From positions 170,209,453 to 170,273,452 of the forward strand of contig CM062290.1 in NCBI GenBank assembly GCA_031216915.1: a stretch of DNA of 64,000 nt, read 5' to 3'. The notes beneath the pieces were generated by a model. That model had not been told where the DNA came from, ran no database searches, and saw nothing but the letters and a program-made list of their open reading frames with translations. This document shows, piece after piece, positions 53,878 through 64,000 of the stretch; position 1 is the first letter of the stretch, and each line of letters begins with the position of its first letter. The translations under genes were made by a program, and so were the position numbers. This stretch comes from Pictodentalium vernedei. Its lineage: Eukaryota; Mollusca; Scaphopoda; Dentaliida; Dentaliidae.

Positions 53878-54585
53878 ACAATGAAACAACTCAATAGAGT
53901 TCAAGGGGACCTGTGCATAGGAATCCTGTAAATAAGTCTGATTGGTACGCTTAACCGGTTTCGTTCTGATTGGAGAACTCGTCAGAGGCAAAGGTAACTA
54001 CTTGTGGCTCAGCCTTATATACTATCTCGGCTCAGTGTGGCGGATGCAGAATGATGACATGTTTGGCAAATGCATGGAGTGTTTGTGTGGGCCTGTAATG
54101 AGTTTGGTGAGAGGTACATACAAAATCGATATATCGAATGACGTCATCCTGTTGTTTCCATTGTTGAGTGGAAAAACCCGAATGTGGAGTAAAGGGGGGT
54201 AACAATAGTGGGATTAACACTCTGTAGTAGATCTAAACATTACCTATGCTTCTGAATTTTGCAGGTGGTAATAGAGAAATGTGATGTTAAGGCTCAAGTA
54301 GTCGGAGCAGGAGTAGCTGTCACAAACGCTGATGTCTGTATCCTATGATACTGAATTGCTCCTTTCCTTTTTAGTCTGTACCTATCCATTCACTCACAGC
54401 TACTCCTGCTCCGACTACTTGAGCAGAGATAGTATATAAGGCTGAGCCACAAGTAGTTACCTTTGCCTCTGACGGAGTTCTCCAATCAGAACGAAACCGA
54501 CCGGTTAGGCGTACCAATCAGACTTATTTACAGGATTCCTACGCACAGATCCCTTGAACTCTATTGAGTTGTTTCATTGTCTTAG
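53878..54585. repeat. inverted repeat with ~157-bp arms
   Basis: 53878-54034 (AATGAAACAACTCAATAGAG ... TAACTACTTGTGGCTCAGCC) is mirrored at 54427-54585. A second, inner pair (CTCAAGTAGTCGGAGCAGGA at 54292, complement at about 54401-54421) suggests the arms originally met there and the 54035-54285 stretch was inserted in one of them. Confidence 0.75.
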
Positions 54586-54586
54586 G

Positions 54587-54692
54587 TTAGCATTGGTTGA
54601 AGACAAGTGCGCCATCAGCATGCAGTACGCCATAGTACACAATGTCAACATGCCCACATGTGGGCAATGGGGTTGAAGTGTCTTGCCCACCC
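54587..54692 (-). mobile_element. SINE body fragment
   Basis: TTAGCATTGGTTGAAGACAA, CATGCAGTACGCCATAGTAC and GGGTTGAAGTGTCTTGCCCA are the reverse complement of the SINE body. It directly abuts the inverted repeat. Confidence 0.75.
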
Positions 54693-55228
54693 ATTTTGTC
54701 TCTGATGTATTACAAATACTCCTAAAAAATGCACGAAAAATAAATAAGCTTCCATTTGAATCCACCATGAAGAAATCCCTCACATGACGATTTGTAACCA
54801 TACATGTCATTGTGTAACTCAAATTGTGAACTTGGGCAGAATATTGTTTTCAAAGATCTAAGAACTGCAGAAACGACTATACTATTTTTAAATCTAGCTG
54901 CAAAGTGGTATAGAAAATGCTCAATACACATACATTCACAAAGAAAAGTTGCACTGAAAAATGCCATTATTGCAAGATAAAGTTGAAATTGCTGGACAGC
55001 TTTTCAGTTTCCTTATTCGAGGATGCCATTGTTAGAAATGGATCACTACACCGCTGTTTCATAATATTGTAATTTTGTTATGTAAAATATCAAACTATGT
55101 AGATAATTAGGTTTGAAAACAAAAATATATCCACACAAACACAGGCTAGGTGTTGTGAAAAATGGAGGTGAGCCATTGGTAGCTCTCCTTAATTATTTAC
55201 CAGGCAGGCAGGGCTGCTTCATAATCTA
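54693..55228. other. no recognised gene
   Basis: Anonymous AT-rich sequence between a SINE fragment and a Tc1-like element. Confidence 0.35.
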
Positions 55229-55230
55229 TA

Positions 55231-56120
55231 CTGAGTCAAAAAAGAAAGTATATTGGAAACAAATGTGAAAAAATAGCATAAAGGATGAAATATAATAGTT
55301 CTTATGTTGCATGTTTGTGGACAAGAAGTTGTGCAAAGAGTTTAATGACATGTTGTTGTTGTCCACCCAACCATGTACAATTTTGTTACGGATTTCAAAA
55401 TAGCATGTGCTCCCCGAGAATGTCAAATTGAATGGGTGACCGATGATTTTCTTTGTGTTATGTTGTGCTAGAGAGCCTGGGTTATTGAGAAAACATGCTA
55501 GTTTTTGTCTTCCGTCATTTTAAAAAATGCCAAGGTTAACCGAAAATCAGAGGTTGCGTGCCATTAGTATGCATGAGGCTGGGATACCTCCAGATGAGGT
55601 CGCTGCTGAGTTCGGAGTCACTGTGGCCACTATTTACTGTCTCATCGGTAGGAAAAGAACCGCTGGATCTCCTGCCAGCCAACCGCGTTCAGGTGAACCA
55701 AGAGTTATGACCCCTGCATGAGACCGACACATCAGGACATCTCACTTTCGGGATCGCTTCCTTCTGGCGATGAGGACAGTAGCAATTACTCCTGGTAGAA
55801 CTAACAATAGAATTGGTACACAAACTGTCTGCAACAGACTCGCTGAACACGGCATCCACAGTAGGTGTCCATACCATGAACTAATCCTTACCCAACGGTG
55901 GACATACACGCTATTGACTGCATGTGTGAACCTTTCATTTCACCCCATGTCTGAATTGCCACGTCCTGACGTGACACTGTCAACAGTAAGAACATGAAAT
56001 TATGCGAATTCATACAGCTAGGATTGAAATATGAATTCACATTAATTTGTTTGGGATTAAAGTCGATAATACTAAAAAAATTGCTCCTCAAAGTTTATTA
56101 TACTTTCTTTTTTGACTCAG
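55231..56120 (+). mobile_element. Tc1-like transposon, internally deleted, ends intact
   Basis: Begins CTGAGTCAAAAAAGAAAGTA and ends with the mirror TACTTTCTTTTTTGACTCAG, in TA on both sides (55229-55230, 56121-56122). Its 890 bp hold only the start of a transposase (55527-55920). Matching ends could still be used by a full-length relative. Confidence 0.9.
55527..55920 (+). pseudogene. Tc1-like transposase, N-terminal DNA-binding part
   Basis: The ATG at 55527 opens MPRLTENQRLRAISMHEAGI, EVAAEFGVTVATI (a paired-like helix-turn-helix), GSPASQPRSGEPR (the GRPR-like hook region) and then an in-frame TGA at 55719. The same frame continues with HIRTSHFRDRF, TPGRTNNRIGTQTVCNRLAE and HGIHSRCPYHELILTQRW, the second helix-turn-helix. 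The DDE catalytic region is deleted. The minus-strand Tc1 remnant at 17570-18215 has the complementary catalytic half but need not be the same family. Confidence 0.85.
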
Positions 56121-56122
56121 TA

Positions 56123-57960
56123 AAAAAAACCATAAGTCATGGGGACATTCAATGAGCGATCACATCAAGTATTCTCAGTTGCACAAGTTTACCCGTACCA
56201 GCAATATGAAAGTAGAAAATTAAGCGAGTACATCAAATTCAGAGAATGAACGCTTTGACACACATTTGTGTACGTGTATGTAATCTCACATTTTCAGGTA
56301 ATGGAAATAAAATTTCTTGCAAAATCATTTCAGAGAATGTTTATTTTATTTATTATATCCATCCCAGAAAGAGATAAACCTGGAGGCATCGTTTACATCA
56401 ATGCGGTCACTATGAACTTTGAACATATGAATATCAATGAGCTGTTAAATGGCAAATGAAGACACAGGGTAAATGTTGAAACGACTCTGGGATTCTGGAG
56501 TCGATTGGTCAACACCCAAAAGTTGAGTCGAAGACGACTAGTCGGCATCCAAGTATTTCCTGCCTAGATTTACAAAGCAATACCTCTGCAGTCAGATATT
56601 TTTCTCCACTTATGTACTTCACTGGTTGATACGTAATAAATTAAATGGCGTGTGAATCTCTGTAATAGAAATTTTATCGTATGGAGACAAGTTCAAGTAA
56701 CTAAGCCGTTAACAGTATTAAGGCTCATGCTGTGAAACCACTGTCAGCAGTTCAAAGGAGCTGACGCAAAACAGTTAACTTTCACATCCACTTTGATCAC
56801 AAAGTCTGCATCAGTTATCTCATTACCGGTATGCCACGATATCTTCCCCCCCTGGATATCTTCCAACCGGGGGAAGATAACCTAGGTTATCTTCCCCCCA
56901 CCCCCCACCCCACCCTGGATATCTTCCCCCCACCTCAAAAATAAAATATAAAAAGAACTGAACAAAAAGATAAAGATAAGAACATTTATTTATGGAATTT
57001 TCATTGAAATTAAAACAAAAAAGTGGTTCAACTCTTTAATATATACATGACCAGTGAATAGAAAATCGGCAATCTCAGAAGCAACTATTTCACAAATATC
57101 AATAGGTTTTTTTACACCGTGGGGCCAACCATAACAAAGTCCAAACAATGGCTGCAAAAGGTTCTATGAATGTCTATTGGCAGGGGGGCAGATATCCAGG
57201 CCTGGTTATCTCCCCCCCACCCCCCCCCCCCCACCCATGTCAAAAAATATAGAACAAATTAAAAACAGTTTCAACTTGGCTTCTACCATTGAATAATGAC
57301 CAGTGAATTGTTGAAAATAGGCAATTTGTCATGGGTGGGGGAAGATATCCAGGGTGGGGGGGGGGGGGGAGATATCCTGCTACACAGGTATTAGTGTTGT
57401 TGATTTCACTCTCTTTGAACAGATCAACTGACACTCGTTTTAACTCTTCCTCAGTAGACCTTGCATCAGAATTTTGTTACGTTGTAACGTTTGTATTGGA
57501 AATACTGCATGTACATATTCCGATTAGTCAATATGGAAATGATCCAGAATCGACATTGGGCTTAATCAGTGTCGACAACAACTGGTTGACTAATAATTTC
57601 AGCACTAGTGGATAAGACGTCCCTGTCACATTTACCAGTTTGTAAAATAACAACTTGCAGTCTCAAACTGAACTTTTTTCATCTGTACAACTTGTGGTCT
57701 CAAACTGGACTTTTTTCATCTGTACAGATATTGTTTTTCACAAACATCATCACAGAAATGAAAAATAAATTCAAATAAGGCCACACAAAGTAGATCTTCT
57801 GTTTCTCAGGCCATTATTTGTAAAATTGCATGCGGGCGAGCATTTTTTATTTTATTTTTTTTTTCTATAATTGTTTCTTTGCCATCAAAAGTTCATGTTC
57901 TTGTTTTATGTTTTAGGCCTCATAATCTGCATGTATGGAATAGCAAGGGTGTTGGTGTAT
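56123..57960. other. no gene; GATATCTTCCCCCC repeats
   Basis: From 56835 to 56935 and at 57183-57235 and 57330-57380, units of GGGGGAAGATATCCAGG or the complement recur with C/G runs, forming hairpins (CCGGGGGAAGATAACCTAGG). A 39-bp tandem duplication (TCTCAAACTGAACTTTTTTC) is at 57646-57725. Confidence 0.5.
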
Positions 57961-59000
57961 TTCTGTCAGGACACCCGAGGCCCCGTAAGGCCTGGGCTGA
58001 CGTGGGGTTATTGAGTCTCGCTGATGAAATTGCAGGAAAATTAGACCGACGTGGAGAGTCGGAATCCTAGTGCCACGAACACGGCGCTGGGAGCTGAGTT
58101 CAACCGGCGCTGTGATTTCTCCTCTGCCAAATTGGCCTAAGATAGGTTCGATTTCCGTTAGGTGTGATTCCTAATCACTTCAGTCTGCGTAATGGAAAGA
58201 ATGATTTAAAGTAACAACGATTCTTTTATTTACACATAAAAATAAAGCCGTTTCAATATTTCAACAATCAACAATTCGATTCTTTTCACAGAAAATGGGT
58301 TGCTAGGTTGAAATAATTCTCAACAATCATATAGTCATTCTATAGCCCTGTACTGGCACTATAGTCTACACACTGGAAATGTTACTACCGTGAGCGCGTC
58401 ATAAGCACTTCACAAATCTGAAATGTTATTACCGTGAGCTCGCCATAAGAGCTTCACCCGCTTAGGCTCAAATGTCAACGTCTGCGCGTAACTGTACCTC
58501 TGGCTGTCGGAGGGTTCCGACCAGCAATGTTTGTCATCTATAACGCCACCGTACTTCTGATTTGGGTCAGATATTGTCTACTCATACCTCATGTGCCTTT
58601 GAAAGTCCTCCGTGAAAGTCCTATTGAAATGTTCACTGTTCCTGGTTGAATTCATGATTCACAAATGCCCCTTTTTGTGCTAGGGCGAAATTGTCACTCA
58701 CACCGATCTCCAGTTGGTATTACGATGCTTCGACAGCAAAACAAACTACTCACAATGCAATCAGTCTGACGCTTCAAAGGGTTAATACGCACAATACAGT
58801 TAACCTACACTTCTGACTATTGCAGGCTGATACCTGCTACTCGACAATCTAAACTTTAACATTGCACCTTGGGTTTTCCTTCTCAACGAATTTGGCACTG
58901 TAGCCACCTATCAACCTTAAGCTAAATCAATCGTGGAATGCCCTGTCTGGCGATTCCAGCCGTTTCAGGGTCCTGTGATCGAAGGTACCCCTATGCCAGG
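57960..59000. repeat. dispersed ~1-kb repeat, copy 1
   Basis: Matches 62960-64000 in the same orientation: GTTAGGTGTGATTCCTAATC (58157, 63148), AGTAACAACGATTCTTTTAT (58210, 63199), AGCCCTGTACTGGCACTATA (58341, 63320) and AGGGTTAATAC-ACAATAC (58776, 63738). No coding potential is seen. The internal TTTATTTACA block on the minus strand reads AATAAA-type, so an LTR or a UTR-like end of a retroelement is possible. Confidence 0.7.
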
Positions 59001-61492
59001 AAACAGAGTCCACCTGCCCTGAGACTTCACCAACGTGTGTGTGACCCCAAGTGTGTGTCTAATGCTCTGCTCTTCAAGGTATATATACTTTTTACCCTAA
59101 ACTGTCAGGTGGACAGACGCTCATCGCTCCATCCGCCAAAACAGTGGGAGATGACGTATATCGAGGCAGAATCGATGCAAGGCATCTCGCGCGTGACTTA
59201 ACAGTGATTTCACTTGTCGAGAGAACCGATTCGTTCCTGCCATTCATTGCTATCTAATGATCAGGTGACGACACGACAGACATTTCTATCTTTTAGAATC
59301 TCGTTTCTCAATTGGCCGTTACGATATCCTGCCACCAACCGATTACGTTTCATAAGACTTGCGACTACTGTATAACTTAAATGAGATTAGACCTTATCTA
59401 ACATACCGTTTCTCCCCTGGGTCCCTGCCCTGAAGTTGGATATACATGTACGCCACGTGTGTTTTTTCCATGTCCAGCTTCACAGAGAAGTGAAATTCAC
59501 GTAGGGTTTTCGCCTTGATGCAGAATATCTTTTGAACTTACACTATCTTTATATATGGGGCCCCTTGCCCCTATATTTAGGGTGGCTTTGCTCTGACAAT
59601 TTCGTCCCTTGAGAGCAAGAAGGCTTTACAGTGCTAACGCATTGCAAAGCCTTCTTGCACACAAGGGACAAATTTATCATTTTTTTTAAGTTGGGTACAA
59701 TATCAGACACAGGCTTGGCAATTTCACGAGAGCGATTTTTAGCTCTCCTTACTACCCTCCTGAAAGAATTAAGGAGAGCGAAAAATTGCCCTCCTAAATA
59801 TTTTGGTCTGGGATGATTGAGATTACATGTCTTATGCTCACATTAAATTTTTGTTGTAAAGCAAAAATGTAATTTAACTTCGAAGTCACATAACATCACG
59901 TAATTTCATTTTAAAAGTGGTTTAGTGGTAAAAGGTAATGGCTGCAACCATACCCAAACACAGTTGCAATCATTTGAAGCAAAATGGGTCACAGCAATAT
60001 TTTTTTTCTGTCAGTTTCAAGTTCAACAACTGACATCACAGTTTGAGGGGTAATTATTCAAGGAATATTGACACTATAATATACTACCAGTCTACCATTA
60101 CTACTATCCTGTCACTTGAAGCACTTGCACCAGGATGTGACTGTAGATTCAAGCAGACCTGTTGTCCAAGAAAGCCATATGCCTACCACTACCACCTTCA
60201 ACCCCCCCTTGGGGGTTGAAGGTGGTAGTGGTAGGCGTATGACTTTCTTGGACACCAGGTCTGAGTACACACACAGGTCTTGTCAAGTGTATGTTTGGTT
60301 GTTGAGTGAGACATCCAGATGTCTAAGAGATTTCGCTTTACCTTAGTAAAGTTAATAAAATCACTGATGTAGTCTGTTGGTTTCAGTTTCAATGAGTCCG
60401 TTCAACTGGATACTTAAAATGCTGTGTGAAGCTAATTGTTCTCCTAAGCTGATTGAGGAGAGCGATTTTTTGCCCTCCTGCATTTTTCAGAATGCCAGGC
60501 CTGCAGACATAAACCATAAAGGCTGGTTTAATAATTTTATTGCTAAATCCTTGTTTCAGGTTGAGAGATCTTCCAAGGGAAGTTTACAGAGAAATTTTAC
60601 ACATTCTTGTAAAATATCCAATAGAAACATAATAAAAATGTTAAAAAATTAGTCTGCACTATTTCCATACAGATATTTATGTTCTTGGGCCAACAGCTGA
60701 GCTACATGTAGCTCATCATAGAGTTGTCTGAAATAACACAAATATTTGTACACCTTACTTGAAACTCGATATATAATAAAGTCATGCTTTGCCCTAGAAA
60801 TCTTCTGTTTCAATGTGTATTTCTAAGCAAATGGAAATTTTTTTAAAGTTTGTAACAAATTTTTTTTATAGCTAGGGAATTGTGCAAAGCCATGCTTCAC
60901 AATCACGTCATTCTTAGACCTGTCAAATTAGGGATGTCTTCTGTATAAACTGAGCTTGAGCTGGAAGAACAACATTCTGATACATATTCAGACTAAGTAA
61001 CAAAACACACACTGCTATTTTGAGAGCTTTAAAAATATTGGCACTTAACTGGTTGAGTGGTGGAAGCCACTATAGTGGCTTTTGCCATCTGCAGTAGTTT
61101 TACAAATGGCTTATCGATGTTAAATACACTTTGTTAATAAATATTAAATCGTATCATTTTACTAGAGAATGTCTGTATTCTCCAGTCAACTGAAACAATT
61201 GCATGTTTTTGTGCAACAGGACAGTCAACTGAAACAATTGAATATTTATGTGCAATAGGACCTCCAATGTCCAGAATTCTTGCATATGTAACATACATGT
61301 ACATGCTGACATAAACATCATTTAGCACTCTGCCAGTTAAGTATTTTAGTGGAATATTCACAGGGCTGGTTTTCTGTCCATCTAAAATTGGTTACAGCCT
61401 TACAGGGCTGTTTACTAGGCCGATCAGTAAAGGTTGGGTAACAGGTTAAAAAAATAAGAGCTGCAAATGCCCACCAAGCAAGTTGATAAACT
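59001..61492. other. no recognised gene; three hairpins
   Basis: Hairpins: 59606-59672 (GTCCCTTGAGAGCAAGAAGG / CCTTCTTGCACACAAGGGAC), 59728-59792 (GAGAGCGATTTTTAGCTCTC then GGAGAGCGAAAAATTGCCC) and 60150-60260 (below). A related GAGGAGAGCGATTTTTTGCC recurs at 60453. A ~39-bp tandem duplication (AGTCAACTGAAACAATTG) is at 61181-61260. The short frame at 60377-60652 has no recognisable domain. Confidence 0.45.
60150..60260. repeat. perfect-type hairpin, ~50-bp arms
   Basis: AGACCTGTTGTCCAAGAAAG, then CATATGCCTACCACTACCAC, then CTTCAACCCCCC, facing its complement with almost no loop. Few mismatches suggest a recent palindrome. Confidence 0.75.
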
Positions 61493-61502
61493 ATGGGATT
61501 CT

Positions 61503-61867
61503 GATGGGGGCACAGTGGCTCAGTAGCTAGAGGTGCAGGCTGCAAGCTGTGAGGTCCTCGGTTTGAATCCAACCTGTGGCAACCACGTTGTGTCCTTGGG
61601 CAAAACACTTCACCCCCATTGCCCATGTGGGGGCACAGTGATGTTATGTACATGTACTAAGGCATACTGCACTTCGATGGTGCACCTGTCTTCAACCAAT
61701 GCTAACCCTGCTTGTGTGGAGTTCGTATGTAGGGGAGCTGACAGTTGCTCGCCATTGCTCAGTGGTTCTCTCCGGGTTCTCTGACTTCCTCTACCCTTTA
61801 AAACCGTCATGGTCATGGTAAGCCATTGTGCAGAAATATGTGACCTTAAATACCAATAAATATATAA
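61503..61867 (+). mobile_element. tRNA-headed SINE, full length with target duplication
   Basis: A box CAGTGGCTCAGTAGC and a B box with one change (GGTTTGAATCC, 61560-61570). Body TTGTGTCCTTGGGCAAAACA and GGCATACTGCACTTCGATGG, tail ending AATAAATATATAA. A perfect 10-bp duplication ATGGGATTCT flanks it (61493-61502, 61868-61877). Confidence 0.9.
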
Positions 61868-61877
61868 ATGGGATTCT

Positions 61878-62628
61878 AAGTCAAAAAGGCATGTTTGCAT
61901 AACAAAGCTACATGTAGTGAAAACATAATCTCCTTTAACCCTTAAGCTTAAGACTTGGGTACTTTTCCCAATTTTTTACTACACACTACATGTGTACACC
62001 TGTGAGTTTAGTGGCTTCAAAGTGATTTCTAGCCAAGTCATGGCTGCCTCGAGGCAGCCATGACATGTCATTACTAGAAACCACTGTCAAAGTAGTTTGA
62101 CTGTTATCCACTAGATCGTTTCTTGATTGTACACTGTACATGTACATGTTTGTTAAAGAACAGTGGAGCCCACTTAACTGCATGTCTCTTAATTGGTCAA
62201 CCCTGTTCATTAAATATTATTTCCAAATACCAAACCATTTACCATATCTTCATTGCAAATTTCACCTGTTAATTGCATATAGAGTTAACACCTGTTAAAT
62301 GAATAAAAATCCTGTAATATGTTAAGACATTGTGCTGACGGTCATCACGTTCCCCATGTCTATTGACCTATGTGAGCTGAGAACATCCAATACAGGAATT
62401 TTATCTATTATATCTGGCTTGACAGAGCACTTTATCTTGTAAAATACAGGAAAGTCAGCATATTCCTCTTAATTGAATACGCCTGTTAAATTTTCACTGG
62501 CAAAGTGACTAATCCATGACAAGTAACAGGGATGCACTGTACCTACTTTGAGACCATAGAATTTGTAGACGTCAGTTTTATATATTGTGGTAATCTACTA
62601 TTCTCATTGTGTAAACCATGTCCTTATT
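61878..62628. other. no recognised gene
   Basis: Contains a short hairpin (CATGGCTGCCTCGAGGCAGCCATG at 62039-62062) and anonymous sequence. Confidence 0.45.
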
Positions 62629-62629
62629 A

Positions 62630-62643
62630 ATTTATTTATTCAT

Positions 62644-62695
<52 letters not shown>

Positions 62696-62945
62696 TAACA
62701 CTTTCGACAGCCAGGGTCACCTCGTGTCAGACAGTTTTACGGGTGGAGGAAGCCGGAAAATCACAAGAGAATCACCAAGCCACTGCCAGTCTCCCCATTG
62801 TACTAACTCCACATAAGCAGGGTTAGCCCTGGTTGAAGACACGTGCACCATTGACATGCAGTTCACCTTAGTACACTGTGCCACCATGCCTCCATGTGGG
62901 CAGTCAGGATTAATTGGCTTTTTCAAGGACACAACACAGTTACCC
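62630..62945 (-). mobile_element. SINE, headless, with long (TAAA)n tail
   Basis: On the minus strand the body runs from TTGTGTCCTTGAAAAAGCCA (62942) through GCAGGGTTAGCCCTGG-type sequence to TGACACGAGGTGACCCTGGC and then a ~65-bp TAAA repeat (62630-62695). The 5' head is missing, ending in the dispersed repeat that follows. Confidence 0.82.
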
Positions 62946-62959
62946 TGTCAAACACCTCT

Positions 62960-64000
62960 ATCCATGTAGGAGGTTGGGAGGAGTGACATGGGGGTTGTTT
63001 AGCCTCGCCATTGAAAATATTGGTCGACGAGGCAACAATAAGGGTGGGAATCTGGGCATGGGTCAAACTCGGCTCGAAGAGCTGAGTTGGGACCGCGCTA
63101 TGATTTTCTTCCCTGCCGAGTGGACTCGAAATACATGTATAGGTTCGTTAGGTGTGATTCCTAATCACTTTAGGCTGCGGAAAGGAAACAATGATTGAAG
63201 TAACAACGATTCTTTTATTTACATTTAAAATAAACTCATTCCATATTCAACACATTTGACAATTTGATCAACACAAATCAGAGACTTATCACAGGGGTTA
63301 AATGAATTCAGTCTATCTACAGCCCTGTACTGGTGCTATAGTACACTCTCAAAATGTCACTGTCACGGGCTCGCAACAGGAGCTTAAAACACCGAGTCTT
63401 AATCTTTTGTGTCTGTGCGCATCTGCAGCTCTGACTGCTGGGGGATCATGGCTAGCAATGTTAATGACCTTGTGGCAACATAGTTCTGATTTGGATTCAG
63501 TTTATAAACTCTGTTGGCTAGTTTAGCAAGTCTATGTCACATACCTTATACATGTGTCCTTGGATAGAACTCTCCTTGAATGTTTACTGTCCTTTGAAAT
63601 ACTGGTACACACTGTTCATGCAGAACTCACAACTTCAAAATGCACTTTCGAGCTTGCTTGAATTGTTTACCTTGAGTCGATATTCACAGCACTCTGATTC
63701 CGAAACAGGCTACTACGCGAACAACCTCTGCATTCCTAAGGGTTAATACCACACTACATTACAATAGCCTACACTTTGAGACAGGTGTGAGTCAATTCTC
63801 GCTAATGACATCTAAACTTAGCCTTCACTTGGGTTCGTAATCTATTCTTTAAATTTGGGCTTGTAGCCCTCCTACATCGACCTAATCTGACAATAGCAGC
63901 GTACAACAGAGCTCGTGGATTGCCCAGTAATTCCACTCGCACGAGACCCTATATGGCATCTCCTATTTGGCCGAACCAAAGTCTCACTCCTCAACGGCCA
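62960..64000. repeat. dispersed ~1-kb repeat, copy 2 (runs to the window end)
   Basis: Direct copy of 57960-59000, moderately diverged. Its right limit may lie beyond the window. Confidence 0.68.

Noticed and set aside
57879-58070. 63-codon frame in the dispersed repeat
   Set aside because: The frame is not maintained in the second copy at 62960-64000.

Overview
The window reads as repeat-rich nuclear DNA of a marine invertebrate. It is AT-rich and has no operons. It carries Pol III-derived SINEs, several families of palindromic MITEs, a CR1-type LINE, a Gypsy LTR element and Tc1-like remnants. One intact host-type gene is visible: an intronless Toll-like receptor with two cysteine-cluster blocks and two tandem TIR domains. 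That architecture is known from molluscs and other lophotrochozoans, so a lophotrochozoan is my first guess. A hemichordate or cephalochordate is not excluded, and the species cannot be read from this sequence.

Layout. 1-3.9 kb: piggyBac-like TTAA MITEs, one split by a tRNA-headed SINE, plus short perfect hairpins. 3.9-7.3 kb: the TLR gene on the + strand. 7.4-24.8 kb: more TTAA MITEs, a SINE with a 5S rRNA-derived head (9635-10012), a tandem array with a 340-bp unit (15.3-16.4 kb), a dead Tc1 transposase (17.6-18.2 kb) and a cluster of MITEs with ends in TAGTGTATTGTAACC (19.5-24.0 kb). 24.86-37.6 kb: a nested structure. A Gypsy LTR retrotransposon on the minus strand has been entered, 7 bp from its outer end, by a 7.9-kb nearly perfect palindrome with 6-bp target duplications. 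37.6-46.4 kb: a GACA microsatellite, a LINE fragment, foldback elements and TA-flanked palindromes. 46.5-49.7 kb: a CR1-like LINE on the minus strand with a 2A-like motif and a gutted endonuclease. 49.7-64 kb: degenerate repeats, inverted repeats, a Tc1 deletion derivative with intact ends, more SINEs and a ~1-kb dispersed direct repeat.

The most unusual object is the palindrome at 24873-32796. Two ~3.17-kb arms flank a 1.59-kb loop. It starts with AG and ends with CT, and is flanked by GTTATA on both sides, the end and target format of Polinton/Maverick elements. Each arm carries the same small reading frame of unknown function and the same three decayed SINE bodies at mirrored positions. 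The loop carries a broken C2H2 zinc-finger protein frame. It sits inside an LTR element whose two LTRs differ at only four of 235 positions, so it moved recently and apparently as a palindrome.

Apart from the TLR, almost everything with coding potential here is transposon-derived and damaged. Most long stretches without features hold no gene I can recognise. Host exons in the 21.5-23.5 kb or 59-61 kb intervals could be missed without transcript data.
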